A DNA stretch of 64,000 bases from Schistocephalus solidus (lineage: Eukaryota > Platyhelminthes > Cestoda > Diphyllobothriidea > Diphyllobothriidae). Of the stretch, positions 11,768-23,439 are shown piece by piece. The stretch's first letter is position 1. The number at the start of each line of letters is the position of its first letter. Location of the stretch: assembly GCA_017591395.1 (NCBI GenBank), contig WEDG01002015.1, forward strand, positions 124,001-188,000. Direction: 5' to 3'. A model generated the notes under the pieces. It was not told the DNA's origin. It ran no database searches and was given only the letters and a program-made list of their open reading frames with translations. Made by a program: the position numbers and the translations under genes.

Positions 11768-12610
11768 CAAGCAAAATTTTAACAATAAGAAATCGTTAAA
11801 AATGGGCCAAGACTAAAGAGACCGGGTGATATCACAGTGGGCACTTCTATACCGATCCAGTTTCGTCCTAAAGACCTTAACGAAAGCAGGCATAACAACT
11901 TCCAGAGACATAATATTTCCACGTTTCACCACGGGGTTTGAGAAACATTTTTGAGTGTCCAGTCTCGCCTCAGTCACACGTAGCTTGAATGGATGATCTG
12001 TCAAGTTCGTGCTTGTTGTTATCTGAAAAAAATCTCTAGGTATGAGGCAGGAGTTTGGACCAGGTATGGTGCGAAATGATTTTAACGGGTCACTTCGTAG
12101 CTGCTTGTAGCGCAAAGGAAAGAGACCAAGATTACACAACCGTGTTTCATAGGTAAGGAGCTCTGCCTAGTCACAAAGTTGGCTGCACACCTTTGAACCT
12201 TTTCCAGGATGTTGAGGTCCTTAGCAGTCCAGGGTCTCCAGGCCTGGATAGCGTACTCCAAATGTGGCCGCACAAATGTTCCAAAGACTAGGGAAGCAGT
12301 CTTCGTCGAAAGAAGAAAAAGCCCGCTTGACAAAATACAAAATAGATGTCCGAGACTTGGCTACTTTTGAGCAATTCAGCGATGGTTTAAGCGAGGTCGT
12401 AATCCACATTCCCAAATCCTTCTGCGCGTCCACTTCTTTCAATGGTATACCATTCAGGCAGTAATTCTTGGGGTTTGGAGCGCTGGGTCAGCGAATCGTA
12501 TAATGCTTCTTTGTTAACATTGAACGGCTGGAGGCGGATAAGGCTCGTCTGCAAATGCTCTTCATAAGCTGCAGTTTTGAGCGATATTCCATAGCTAAGT
12601 ATCATCCGCT
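11444..12610 (-). mobile_element. CR1-like LINE (family D), 5'-truncated ORF2 C-terminus
   Basis: The element runs right to left. Its 3' end carries the short tandem tail (TTCAG)n at 11444-11464, which is typical of CR1-type elements. Going 5', the - strand encodes NLGLFPLRYKQLRSDPLKSF and TTSTNLTDHPFKLRVTEARLD (12139-11813), then FGTFVRPHLEYAIQAWRPWT (12333-12220), then KEVDAQKDLGMWI and KSRTSILYFVKRAFSSFDED (12442-12310). These are the thumb and C-terminal region of ORF2, after the catalytic domain. Frameshifts split it into at least four pieces. The upstream limit near 12605 probably marks the usual 5' truncation of an incomplete insertion. Confidence 0.85.
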
Positions 12611-12639
12611 AAACTGATGGCGTCATAACCCAGTCCACT

Positions 12640-12870
12640 GTCATTACGACAGAATTCATATTTTATTTTCTAATAAAGTGTTGATTATGTTTGAACTAGC
12701 TTATTGACACTACTAGTCTCTGCAGGCTTATTGGGGATATATACCCTCAATTTTTTAGTATTTTTACTGAAATAATTGATAGTGGGACTAACTGCTGAGA
12801 TAATTTCGGTGTTTTCTAAGTCAAGTCATGTATATGAGAAGACTATAAAAGAGGGCATGTAGGTATTAGT
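12640..12870 (+). repeat. Dispersed repeat H, copy 1
   Basis: This AT-rich sequence aligns with 22200-22440: both contain CTCTGCA(G/A)GCTTATTG(A/G)GGATATATAC, then a TAATTG...GGGA.AA.TGCTGA(A/G)ATAAT segment, and AAGTC(A/G)(A/T)GTC.T..ATATG. The function and class are unknown. The second copy leads into a tandem repeat at 22.4-23.1 kb; this one does not. Confidence 0.55.
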
Positions 12871-13795
12871 ATCAATTGCTTTATGTCCTGGGCTATATCC
12901 TGAGGGTTCTGCACAGAGACAGATTAGGAGGGCCTGCTGCTCAGGTGAGTTTCTGTCCAGCGGGGCGATGGGTTATTACAGCTTAAGCTCTAATTGGCTG
13001 AAGGGATCAAGACAGATGAGCACAATTTATGAAGCGCCGCCGTCATTCAACAGCGCAGACAGAAGATGCCTAGGCGTCGGGATTGTCGCCCATCTGAATT
13101 TCTTAGAGCATACAGAAAGGCACAAAAACTTTATACTACTAACAGGCAGCGACACAAAACTTTGTAATTATTTTTAAAACAATTTTAACCATCATAAAGT
13201 TATGTATAAAAATAAAGATGCTATCGTAAAATATTTGAAATTGTGAAATAATCATTAATTTGTATTATTTTTAACAGCAGAAAAAGGGTGCTTTTAGATC
13301 ATGGATATGTGTATCATAAAAGTGGGGGCCTGTGCGTAAAGCGAGAGAAGAGGCATTTATTAGTCCTGTAGGTCACTAACCACAAGCTATTGTTTGCTCA
13401 TACCCAGAAAGTATACCACCAAACCAGATGATTCGTCCTCTCTATGTGCATTGCAGGTCATCGTAGGAGGTTCATAAATGGACGTGGAATAACTACTAGC
13501 AGATGCTTCTGGCCGGAATACCCAGTCCCAGTGGGATGGCTATCGCCGTCATCGGAAGCGCACGCAAAGTAAGTTTGGATTTGTAGCTTGATTGTTACTA
13601 CAACGACTTCAAAGTAAATTCATCCCAACTAGGTGCAGTTAGAGAGCAGCTCATCGGGAGGACCATGTCCAGTTCCAGTGCAGTGGCTATCACCGACGAC
13701 GTGGGGAAGGGTCACTCCTTATTCCATCGCGGCATAAGACACACTCATAGTACGTATGCGTGACTGTTGATTTCCGAAGTTTGCGTCATCGGAGC
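12871..13795. other. Unassigned stretch
   Basis: No gene is supported. Two loosely similar segments near 13490-13570 and 13655-13730 (CAGTCCCAGTGGGATGGCTATC versus CAGTTCCAGTGCAGTGGCTATC) suggest an old local duplication of about 165 bp spacing. The 69-codon + frame at 12968-13177 is unrecognised. Confidence 0.4.
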
Positions 13796-13799
13796 CCTT

Positions 13800-14342
13800 T
13801 CGGTCCGAGTTCTATGTTAAAGAACTGACTTGAAAAATGTCCTATCTTATTAAAAGATAGATGCATAGTATTATTTAAGAGATGGTTTTTGGTTTTTACT
13901 TTAAATTCTAGTAAGGGTTCGACTTTTTCTAATAGAACTTGGCAGAGCATTCCATATTGTTGCGTATCTTATGGAATAGACATTTGATCGTTGGGCCTTT
14001 CGAATTTGTGAATTTTAAAATTTCTTCTCTATTTATAGTGTCTCGGGGGCCGTTGCGCTCTGGTATTATATTCAGTCTGATAATATCTTGGTCGTGTGTG
14101 ATTTTTAATAGGAAAGTGAGACCTTTTTGGAGTGCTGATACAGAGGGTTTGAAGACCATAGATTTTTCGAAGGTTTCTTCGCTAAAATAGATATCATTGA
14201 GGGTAAATGCTGTCATATCTGTTGGTTGGGGTATCAGCTCTTCCTCAACTGAATAGTTGGCTGAGAAATACTTGTTTAATACATTTGCTACTTGGTTTTC
14301 GTACGCTATTACTTGCCCTGAGTCATCAATCATAATTTTGGG
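13800..14342 (-). mobile_element. LINE family B fragment: ORF2 linker joined to ORF2 C-terminus
   Basis: On the - strand from 14342 downward, the product reads KIMIDDSGQVIAYENQVANV and LNKYFSANYSVEEELIPQPT. This matches the region just before the RT domain in the family B copy at 26.3 kb (ILITASGQIITDENK... LFNKYFANYTVEDAPIPQST). At about 14165 it jumps to the family B C-terminus (KGLTFLLKITHDQDIIRLN), also found at 23.6-23.8 and 56.4-56.6 kb. The RT catalytic region between them is missing, so this copy carries an internal deletion of most of ORF2. Confidence 0.78.
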
Positions 14343-15785
14343 AGCTGGTTTTCAATTATTAAACAAATAAATAAATAAATTGTATATGTAAGGCCCAGAG
14401 GGCCCCATCATTGCAAACTTAGAACCATGGTTCTAAAAGTGTACTATTTTGAAATACTAGGGGTCCAGGAAGTTTTGCGGGGCCAAAACACATGAAACTG
14501 CTCTTGGATGGAGAAAATTTCATCTGCCAAGTACAGCTCCAACGTGAGAGCATAAGTAGATCAGTGTTGATTTTGTCAACGCAACTATTAGCAGTGTCTT
14601 TAGAAAATGAATAAATGCACTTGAGATCGTCAGGGTAAACGAAATTTTGTGAATTTGTGAGTAAAGTTGAAATTTCGTTAACGTACAGAATGAAGAGAAG
14701 GGGACCTAGAACGGTGCCTTGAAAAACGCCACTCGTGATCGGCTGAGGCGTCGAATAGCTATTACCTACTAAGACCTTCTGGCTGCGATTAGACAAGTAG
14801 GAACCAATGAAGTCAAAGAGAGGAGGCCGGATGCCGCGGGCTTTCAGTTTCACCAGAAGACGTCTGTGCGGTACCTTGTCAAAGGCTTTGCTCAGGTCAA
14901 AGTAGATCACAACCACTAATTGCTGCTCATTACGAAGGGAAGGGACGAGGTTAAGAAAAGCGAATTGACACACTTCGCATGATCTTCCAGGAAGAAAACC
15001 ATATTGCGAGTCGCTTAAGAGCTTATTTTCTAGGCAAAAGTCGAGAATTTGATTAAAGATAATTTTTTCAAGAAGTTTTGCTAGAGACGGGGTTTTGTGA
15101 ACGCCTCGATAATTATTTACGTCCGAACGAGATCCCAACTTGAAGACAGGAAGAATAATAGATGTCTTCCATGAGTCAGGAAAGAATCCGTTTAGAAGAT
15201 AAACTGAGAATATATGGCTAAGCAATCGGGGGAAGCTTGGCACTCTCTTCATAACTGAGTTTGGAATACCGTCAGTCCCCGAAGAGTGCGAGTTTTTTAG
15301 ACGAATTATTTGCTTACGAATTATTTCTAAGGAGAAATCAATAAAGCTGATAACATTCAATGAGGCCGCCTGAAACGTCGGACCTGGTTCAGATTCCATC
15401 GTAAGATGATTGGCAAAGAACGCACTAAACAGTTATGCCTTGTCAGAATCTTCGAGAACGAAGTTCTTGTCTTCGTTTAGTAATGGAGGAATTTCATAAC
15501 CTCGTTTAGAGGAGGATCGACGGCGGAACAGTTGAGCAACAGATTTTGCAGAGTTTGGCTCACTGAGTGCGCAAGATTTCCTCTGTCTGTCACGTGCAAG
15601 ACGAATCTTAGAGGTTAATTCAAAAATATCTGCGATCCTTAGATGTACAGATAACGAATTAGTATATTGATCTTTCTACTGCTTCCTCAATTTCTTTAGT
15701 CTTGGCAAAAGAAAGTTAGGAACGGTGGATTCCGAGACATAGGGCTTGACTATTTTGGTTGGCACAAGCTCCAGAATGTTATTTG
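14343..15785 (-). mobile_element. LINE family A copy inserted in family B
   Basis: The element runs right to left and ends at 14350-14365 in an (ATTT)n-like 3' tail. The GGCCTTACATATACAATTTA end recurs at 24.07 and 56.81 kb and, on the + strand, at 52.5 kb. Its 5' limit is near 15785, where family B sequence resumes. It carries an ORF2 reverse transcriptase, annotated separately, preceded by the linker VKPYVSESTVPNFLLPRLKK (15765-15676). Family B sequence lies on both sides in the same orientation, so this is a nested insertion. Confidence 0.85.
14419..15399 (-). pseudogene. Reverse transcriptase domain of LINE family A ORF2
   Basis: This is the longest open retroelement frame in the window, 326 codons. 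It is the RNA-directed DNA polymerase domain of a CR1/jockey-type LINE. Motifs in order are NSHSSGTDGIPNSVMKRVP (about residue 36), SVYLLNGFFPDSWKTSII, SDSQYGFLPGRSCEV, VIYFDLSKAFDKVPHRRLL (motif A, about 166), SGVFQGTVLGPLLFILYVNE (motif B, about 226) and NFVYPDDLKCIYSF (motif C, about 255). The catalytic YADD box reads YPDD; both aspartates remain, but Ala to Pro beside them probably inactivates it. No start codon of the full ORF is present and the endonuclease is missing. The frame runs out at the 3' end in LLEPWF, earlier than related copies, which continue with a thumb and C-terminus. Confidence 0.88.
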
Positions 15786-16790
15786 TTTCCCAAACCTTTT
15801 GGCTGTTTTTTTCGGAGATCTCTATTGTCCGGCATTCAGCTGCTATTGCCTTTTTTGTTTCCATTTTTCAACTCGATCGTGAAGTTCTCTAACTCGTCTG
15901 AGTGTGGATACATAACTAACTGAGGGGTCGGGAAATTGTGTTTTTAGTTTTTTAGCCTCTTGGAAAGGAAGTTAGGACTTTTTGGCTTCTTATACGGGTA
16001 TCTTTCGTCTATTAAGTTATCTGGAATTATAAAAAGGGGAGTGTATAGGGTTAGAAGGTATGAAAGTATGAACTCCAGTCCAATGGCCTTATATAGTTGT
16101 TCATGTAGTCTATGTCAAGTTTTGTTCGATTTTTGTAAGTGTAACTGTAATCAGGTGTTAGTTTTATTTTTACGAGAGAGCATATATATTATTGCCTCAT
16201 GATCACTTCTGAAAGATTATGCTGTCAAAATGTGTAGATAGGGGTCAAATGTTATTTGTGAGAATAATGTCTAGTATGTTGTTTCCTCGGGTTGGTTTAT
16301 TGATTATTATTGTCCAGTTATACAACGCAATTGATGATAGCAATTCATCGTGTCTAATGGGGGCTGTTAGTTCAACCCGGTTTATTTTTGGGTGGTTAAG
16401 GTCACTCACAATTATCTTATATTGAGGTTTAATATATGATATAGTATCTATAAGATTGGTTAGGCCAGTTTTGTCATTAATAAATTCTGGAGGGGTGTAG
16501 AGACATCCGAGTAGAATATTTTTGTGCAACAGGGATTCTACTGGGGCAAAGCACGCTTCGCCATTGAAAGTTTAGTTTTCAACATCACAACCACTTTTTT
16601 CAATGGTAGTTTTTATATCATACAGCCACTGCCTCGTTTATTAATGTGGTCCTATCGATAGAAATTAAAGTTTGGGACAAATATCAAAGCATTCAATGTT
16701 ACTTCATTAACCCATGTTACCGTTATACAAACTATATCGGGATTATGGGTTTCAACGAATGTCCACCCCTAATACACCAGTCCACTGCCA
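15786..16790 (-). mobile_element. LINE family B endonuclease fragment
   Basis: Reading right to left, 16529-16245 encodes NILLGCLYTPPEFIND, IVSDLNHPKINRVEL and NKPTRGNNILDIILTNNI. This is the second half of an APE-type endonuclease; the SDLNHP motif corresponds to the GDFN active-site motif. Family B sequence continues to about 15786 with ETKKAIAAECRTIEISEKNS, where the family A element interrupts it. The 5' part up to 16790 aligns with 27.1-27.4 kb. Stops and frameshifts are frequent. Confidence 0.75.
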
Positions 16791-16849
16791 CAGTAGCCAA
16801 ATCTCTGGCAAGTATATATTATTCTTAATGTGACACCTATAATACAAAA

Positions 16850-17360
16850 TGAATGACTGCATCAGCAGTTAGGAGAGGAGATCAGAATCAAACGAAAGAA
16901 GCAACCTAAAACGTTACAGTTTCACTGGAACTGATGGAAGACACCAATCGTGGACCCAGAAACTTCGCAATACTAGTTAGTAGTACAAGTTTTACTACGA
17001 CGCACCAAAATTGTCCACGAGTAACAGTTAATATAGACCGAGCAAATCACACAACCTCTATGACATCCATGTCAATCACTTCAAGGTCGAAATTTAAGTC
17101 GATTAGTCTCCCAGTTAGTATTCCTACACAAAAAGCTTTATTAAAGTCCACAATTGCAGCCAAAAAACCCAAAATATGTCAACCTAAGAAAGATGGGTAC
17201 TTCAAACTCTTCAACTCTCATGAGACACGAATAAATTCTTAATACCTCAACTCCTTAACTCCCCAACTCCTACTGCATGGTATAGGAGTCAACAACCCCA
17301 CGCTAACCTTTCAAACATCGAAGCACCTAATCGCAACCAAACCAGGTTGTAAAAGAAAAT
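16850..17360 (+). mobile_element. LINE family B ORF1 3' fragment
   Basis: The + strand contains CAGCAGTTAGGAGAGGAG followed by a 102-codon frame (16934-17242) with TTSMTSMSITSRSK and SISLPVSIPTQKALLKS. The same order occurs at 61965-62282 (TNSMTSMPITLGSK, PISLPVSVPTQKDLISK), where it follows the family B ORF1 start. It therefore represents the end of family B ORF1 and the start of the ORF1-ORF2 junction. It lies head to head with the - strand endonuclease fragment next to it. Confidence 0.7.
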
Positions 17361-18155
17361 GTCATCAACTAGACGGCCTTGGTCTATGGCTTTTGTCCAT
17401 TTTTTCTGCAATTAAAGATCACTCGTCAACATTCCATGTAGGGTCGACACCGGGAAGAAGGTGAAGGCCGCAAATACCATTGCCTTAAGGCACGGCAGAT
17501 GCGATGTCGAACGAGGTTGTACCAGTTTGCAAAGGGTCAAGAAATTGGAGAACTGCGCAGACCGAGGGAACCATTATGGTCATCACTAGTTCAGAAGTGC
17601 AAAGTATATTCAAGGGTAATAGGCGTTATCTATGAAGACCGTATTAGAAAAACGATACCTAAAATATTGCAGTTGAAATACATATAACTGCAAAGAATTT
17701 AGTAATATATTCACGTAGAAAGAAAATGGTGTTGTAACAGTGGAATATTTACACTGTCATCCTGAAGGACCGATTATAACCGATGTCAAATAATAGATAT
17801 CACCGTTATCTTTGTATGTTTAAAGATTTTGTATGATGTAGCAGAGCCTTCCTATAAGAATGAACGGCAGTTGTCAATCGAATATAAATTTAGCTTATGT
17901 TTGAATGTGTCTGTCGTGTCTGCCAGTATGACGTCCTCTTGGAATCCGTCCCAGGTACCGTAAACTCGCTACGTTAAGGATTGGTGACAAACATCCCGGT
18001 GGGATATGGTTCCTCGAAGTTTGAGAGAAATTCCACACAGGTTAATTGTTGTGGCCAATTAAGAAACGTCTTCAAAGTTAAGAGCAGATTCCTGGTTCCT
18101 TACGATCTGGTATGTCTGTAAGAGATCACATTAAATCTGCCTATACCCAAGATGG
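17361..18155. other. Unassigned stretch
   Basis: Nothing recognisable was found. The only frame above 60 codons (17499-17687, +) has no known relatives. Confidence 0.4.
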
Positions 18156-18159
18156 AAAT

Positions 18160-19125
18160 GATTAAGAGCGCCAAGTCTGCATTTGTACGATAAACAATTT
18201 CGACCCTTGACGACATTTGTTGCCCTCTTTTGTACCCTTTCCAGCAGTTTTTAATCTTTTTTCAGCCATGGTCGCCACGCCTGAACTCCATATTCCAGAT
18301 ATGAACTTTTTTCCAAATATTACCTTATTGATATCTACGAAAGTTCGTTTAATGGCAAACAGGGCATTGGACGCCCTTTTGACCACCCCGAACATTGAGC
18401 GGTGGATATTAGGGTCCTTTTGACCTTCTGTTTGGATACATTTGACAGTCACCTTCTGTCAAGTGAAGTATTGATGGGATTCGCCCATCGCGCTCGCCTT
18501 CTTCGATTTGAGCCGCAGTACAACACACTTCTCAAAGTTGAACTTCATCTGTCATTTATCGAACCACTTAGATAGGTGGCTGTGTCCTTCTTATAAAGTC
18601 TGTGCATCAGTACGGCATCTGATTGGTTGCCATAACTTGATGTCATCTGCAAACATAACTGCCTTTGCCGTCCAATCCATTCATACAATCATTGACATCG
18701 ATTAATAAAATTAATGTCCCAAGACCAGTGCCCTGAGTTACACCTCTCATGACTGGCACGGATTTTGAATTTGCATTGCCAATGCACACAGATTGTGATT
18801 GGCCTATCAAGAAGTTTCCGATCCAATTAAGTAAATTCCCCTTATTCCGGATTCTTGGACTTTGCAAAGTAACTTGGTTGAGGAACACTATAACAGCCTT
18901 TTTTAAAGTCAATGTAGACGACATCAACGCTGGTTTCCTCATCTAATGACCTGGATCATTGCTCTATTGAATAGAGTATATTGGTCAAACAGAAGTGGTT
19001 TCGGTGAAATCCGTGTTGGAAAATGCCAAAAAGGTTTTTTCTTCGATAAACTTCATGCTAGCATTTTTGATTATCCTTTCCATCACTTTGCAACAAATGC
19101 ATGTTAGGCTCATCAGTCAATAGTT
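18160..19125 (-). mobile_element. CR1-like LINE (family D relative), RT and thumb
   Basis: Running right to left, 18942-18700 encodes KKAVIVFLNQVTL, NLLNWIGNFLIGQSQSVCIG and RGVTQGTGLGTLILLIDVND (RT motif B and after). 18653-18642 encodes the catalytic FADD box in AVMFADDIKLWQP, which is intact. 18452-18162 encodes EGQKDPNIHRSMFGVVKRAS and the thumb region. The 5' part near 19100 carries motif A-like sequence. Frameshifts separate these blocks. This is one of only two copies in the window whose catalytic aspartate pair survives. Confidence 0.78.
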
Positions 19126-19129
19126 CCTT

Positions 19130-20600
19130 ATGAAGGTCGAACTCTAAAGGGGCTAAAAGGGCTGTGAAAATCTCTTTTTTAAAAAAGAGGTGCAGGAGAA
19201 AAAAATGCTCCACAAGGGGACATGAAGCACTATGGTAGGATGCTTCTGAACCTAGTACGAAACGATAATGTGAGATCCAGCAATTGAGTAAGAAGAATTC
19301 AACATAGTGCGCTCAGGAGTGCTTTTTCACATGAGAATCTACAATTAAGGCCTGCACATCTCAGTATTCAGATTGAAATTCTAGTGATGGTTCTCGGTAA
19401 GCGAAACGGATGTTACTTAAAATGAGCGTGAAATTATGATCCAATTGTTTGACGACCATTTTACCGAGGGGTGGGTTATGAAGACATCTTAGTTTATGGG
19501 GAAGACGATGCATGAAAGACATAATTTGGAGATGGATTTCCAAATTTCCGATAGTCCTTTCTCTGGGTTATGGAAAAAGCTCTTTAAAAATAATGCGAAA
19601 AATAATTGGTTAATCGAATCAGTGCTATGAACGATGTGTAGTCTTCGCGCAAAATGAGGATATAAGCTATAAGAAATTGAGCTACAAATCTGGGTGTCTT
19701 GGCCGTAATCCTATCGGCATGAGGTCAGAGATCTATATGCTTGGTGCAGCTTAAACCTTAGTCATTGATGATACGAAATTCAATCATAGGTGTGCCTTGA
19801 AAAATAACTGGTGGTTTTAGACTCTCAAACCCGCAGCACACGCAGTGACGCTGAGAAGGTGAGAATCCCGTTTGCCCCGCGGAAAGAGCATGCAAGTGTG
19901 CATGGATTTCTTTTAAGCATCGTTGGTCGTAGATTTAGAGAACGAATGTACGCATGAATAAAAGACTGGGAATATTAAACAGTGGATGAAATATCATTAA
20001 TATAAAGCAAAACATTAGAGGACCCAGCACGGTACCTTGAAGGCCGCCGCTTACAAACGGGGTCTTAGCTAAAAATGAGGACTCCCCTAAGACCTTTTGT
20101 TTCCCATTATTTAGATATGACGTAATGAAATCAGTAAGGGGAATTCGAAGTCCTCAAGCTCTTAACTTAACTTTGAGTCTCCCATGAGACACTTCATCAA
20201 AGGCCTTATGCAGATCAAAATAGATAATGAGCACAGATAGGTTATCATTACGAAGAGATATTGATACATTTAGAAAGGAAAAGTGACATGTTTCACAAGA
20301 GCGATCGGGTAGGAAACCATGTTGAAAATAGTTAAGGAGTTGATTAGTTATGCAAAATCTGCAATTTGTAGGACAATTATTTTTTCAAAGAGCTTAGCAA
20401 GAGAAGGTGTTTTATGAACACCGCGATAAATGTGAAAATTTAGGCGTAAGCCCGATTTAAATACAGGAATAATAATAATAGAGGTTTTCAATCATCAGGA
20501 AAGAAAACATTCTCGAGTTGAACTGAGAATATTTTTGAGAGGGAAATGTTTTAGATGTTTAATAAGATTATTTGGATGGTTTTGGTTCCACCTGAGTCTG
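19130..20600 (-). mobile_element. Family A-like LINE, RT and C-terminus, decayed
   Basis: Running right to left, RT motif A reads IIYFDLHKAFDEVSH near 20230-20190, followed by LTDFITSYLNNGKQKVLGES near 20130-20085 and GGLQGTVLGPLMF near 20050-20010. The post-RT region near 19810-19640 (PPVIFQGTPMIEFRII, then HADRITAKTP) corresponds to PLVFQNITLLERSTIKDLGL and PHADRIFAKAAQICG of family A. A C-terminal frame with NPPLGKMVVKQLDHNFTLIL occurs at 19543-19361. Many stops and shifts; an older relative of family A. Confidence 0.75.
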
Positions 20601-22195
20601 ATTGATAAAGTCGACTTATAGATAATATTTTTATTGATATAGCACCTCTTGTGCGCTGTCAATCTCCTTAGAAGACGGGAAAAAACCTAAAACAAACTTC
20701 TTCTTTCTACTGCCACTTTAGCGTTGGTTAAGCTTAAGGCTTGGTTAACAGTTTGTGAAACACGAAGTGTGTTTTAAGTATAAAAAATATGTTTTTATTT
20801 AGGCACAGTAATGGCAAAATAGGAAAATAAATAAATTTACCGTCTTTAAATGAATGGTAACAATTTTTGGGTCAAGAGTAGTTTTCCTTTATGGATTTTT
20901 GAGTGCTCATTCGACAGGGGCAGAGTCAATCGCGGGCTATTCGATTGTCCATTACATCCAATCAGATGCGATTGCCTCCAAGTGTATGTACTGTAACGAA
21001 ACCACAGTTCCGACAGAACTGTTTGAATGGGCTGGTAGCACTTTTTCGTGCGGATCCCGGATGGGGATGGATTGATGGAATTTCGGTGAAAATGCCGGTG
21101 CCCCCTTCCACTCTCGAACGCTGACCCCCATACCCACGAGTACCGTCACCGCTTATCATATCGATACCCTCCGTTTAATGTCAGCATCCCCTCGTCCCGA
21201 CCCTGCAGTTGCCCACAGCGTTGCACTCCCCACCGGTTATCCAACAGGCATGACGTAATTCCCCCCACTCCAAAATGGATATCGCCTCATTAGAATCCAT
21301 TTCCAACATTTGTGCCGTTCCTTCTAATGAATGTTGCGTTTGAGTGATCGGTATGGTGCTTAGAGACCCTGTTCAATACGCGCATCGTCTAATAACGCAT
21401 ACAGGTGCGTTACTCGCCCATGTGTGTGCAAAACCTCGAAGTCTTCGGCCGCTACAGTGAAAAACCCGTATTAGATATGCGACGAATTCCAAATTAGTTA
21501 CGCTCAAATAAGAACAAGATAGTTTTTAAGGGGAAGAGTTTGGGATTATTTGGTTCTAGAAATTAGAACTCTTGGGATTTGGGCGTAAGGGGATCCTTTG
21601 TTGTGGATCGCCTAACCTGGGAAGGAATTTGACTGGTCCGTAGGAGAATGAGCGGCGATGGCTGGATGAAACGTCAGATAGCGGTCTCCGGTCCAACGTG
21701 ATGAGCCTCGATTCTCCCCGGTATGTGTGTCGTAGTCCTCAGAAGATTTTATAGGTTAACATACAATAGACAAATGGTTATGCGTAAATCTTTCATTGTA
21801 GATTGAATAGAGCAATTAAATGCCAAAAGGATTATCAGTACAGTTTTTAGGGCCTTCCGGCCTCGATTGATAGTTTCGAATTTTTATAGGTAAGGGAAAA
21901 TATGGACTTCCCGACTTTTCGAGGGGCCAATAGCATTAACGGCTAAAGGTGACACAAGCCAATAATATTAGAGAATCAACATGAAAACATGGGCATGCTA
22001 GCCAATGGGAGCGTTGGTTCCTGCCGCTAGTAATCTGCTAGTAATCTGAGCTACTACGAAAAAATGAGAAACTTTGATTCAATCTTTACACGCATTTTTC
22101 TGGTTTGTGGTTCGGTGATTAGTTTGGCTTAGTTGAACTGGTCTCTAAAAAGGTAGAAACGGGTTATGGGCATGAACCGTTCAACTGCAAGAAAA
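20601..22195. other. Unassigned stretch
   Basis: No gene is supported. Overlapping frames of 65-73 codons on both strands at 20850-21160 are mutual shadows in a GC-balanced segment. A (TAAATAAA)-like tail occurs near 20826-20840, perhaps the end of another retroelement. Confidence 0.35.
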
Positions 22196-22199
22196 TTCC

Positions 22200-22440
22200 A
22201 ATCCTACCAGCCAGTCATTATATTGTGTTTGATAACATTAGATTGGTTATTGACTGATCTGGATTATAAAATTATTTATGAAGGATTCATCTCTGCAAGC
22301 TTATTGAGGATATATACTCCCAAAATGTTAGTCATTTTGCTCAAGTAATTGCTATTGTCGGGATAATTGCTGAAATAATGTTGGTATCCGCTGAGTCGAG
22401 TCGTGGATATGAAAAGCATAAAATACAGCGTTTCTGTATA
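22200..22440 (+). repeat. Dispersed repeat H, copy 2
   Basis: This is homologous to 12640-12870 (see there). Its right side passes directly into the tandem repeat that follows. Confidence 0.55.
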
Positions 22441-23145
22441 CAGCAGACAATAATGGGTTTAGTGAAGGCATGTTGGTATTTATTGATTTTATTATTTTTA
22501 GCATTAGAAAGGTTATTTCAGGGCTATGATAAGAAATGAATTATGAAAATGTATGATCATCGGACGTTTATGCATTGATGTCAATATTTGTTATTGAATT
22601 TATTTTAGTGTCCGATAGTTCAACTGATGGCTGTGAACGGATAAGGAAAGAAGAGATTAAATATATTTGATAATAGTACATTTATACATTTATAGTGTTT
22701 ACACAACGTCAAAAATAAAAAATCTATTTGTTTCTAACCTGGTATTGATTATGGAATTAGCGTACTCCGGTCTCTATACGTTTATGGAATTTATCGTAGT
22801 ACTTTTATCTGAAATTATTTTTAGTTTCAGAATGTTCAACTTATGGCTATGATAAGAAAAGAAAAGGGCGAATTTAAGATTATTGGAAGTTTGTTCAATT
22901 ATGTCAATATTTGTTGCTGAAATTATGCTAAGTGTCTGGTAGGCCAACTGATTGCGTTGATAAGAAAGGAACAGATTAAATATTTATGATTATGGTGCGT
23001 TTATGCATTTATTGTGTTTATGTGATATGCAAAGAAAGTTGTTTGTTTCTAACAATATGTTGATCCTGTAATAGGTGGCGTCCTATATTTATAGGTTTAT
23101 TGAAGGTATGTTACTAATTGTTGGCGAAAGTTTTTTGTGTCGGGT
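22440..23145 (+). repeat. Degenerate tandem repeat, period about 323 bp
   Basis: Two successive units are clear. TCAATATTTGTT(A/G)(T/C)TGAA at 22581 recurs at 22904, and each is followed in order by a GTCCGATAG/GTCTGGTAG word, GAT(A)AGGAAAG, AGATTAAATAT, TTTATGCATTTAT-like words, TTTGTTTCTAAC and TTTATAGGTTTATTGAAGG-like sequence. A shorter related half-unit (ATGGCTATGATAAGAAA) lies between them near 22843 and another near 22523, so the basic period may be about half of 323 bp. It is AT-rich and satellite-like, without coding capacity. Confidence 0.6.
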
Positions 23146-23149
23146 GATT

Positions 23150-23410
23150 CAAATCATGGCTATAGCGATTGGTTACTCCATTCATTAAGCTTTTTGCGAT
23201 CCACTGCGATGGGAATGTGCACATTAGTCACTTTCTGCTCATTATATGCATGTGCAAGTTTTAGCTCGTCTTCATATATAAATGTTTTGCCTGTGGTCAA
23301 TATCTTCGATAGGTCGTGCATATATATCAGAAGGAAAATAATTGCGGGAATTTTTATGACTGTGGAACCGAATAAGTTAAATTTATATGTAATTATTGAG
23401 TTCATAACAT
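23150..23410 (-). mobile_element. LINE family B RT fragment (motif C region)
   Basis: The - strand reads IIFLLIYMHDLSKILTTGKT followed by FIYEDELKLAHAYNE. This matches the RT motif B-C region of family B at 52.9-53.0 kb (ILGPLLFLIYIHELSTISTT, FLYADVLKRAS). The catalytic YADD box reads YEDE, so it is inactive. It lies 3' of a family B C-terminus, which is out of the normal order, so it comes from a separate or rearranged copy. Confidence 0.65.
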
Positions 23411-23439
23411 CTTTATGCGTATTTTCGATTTAGAGCATG

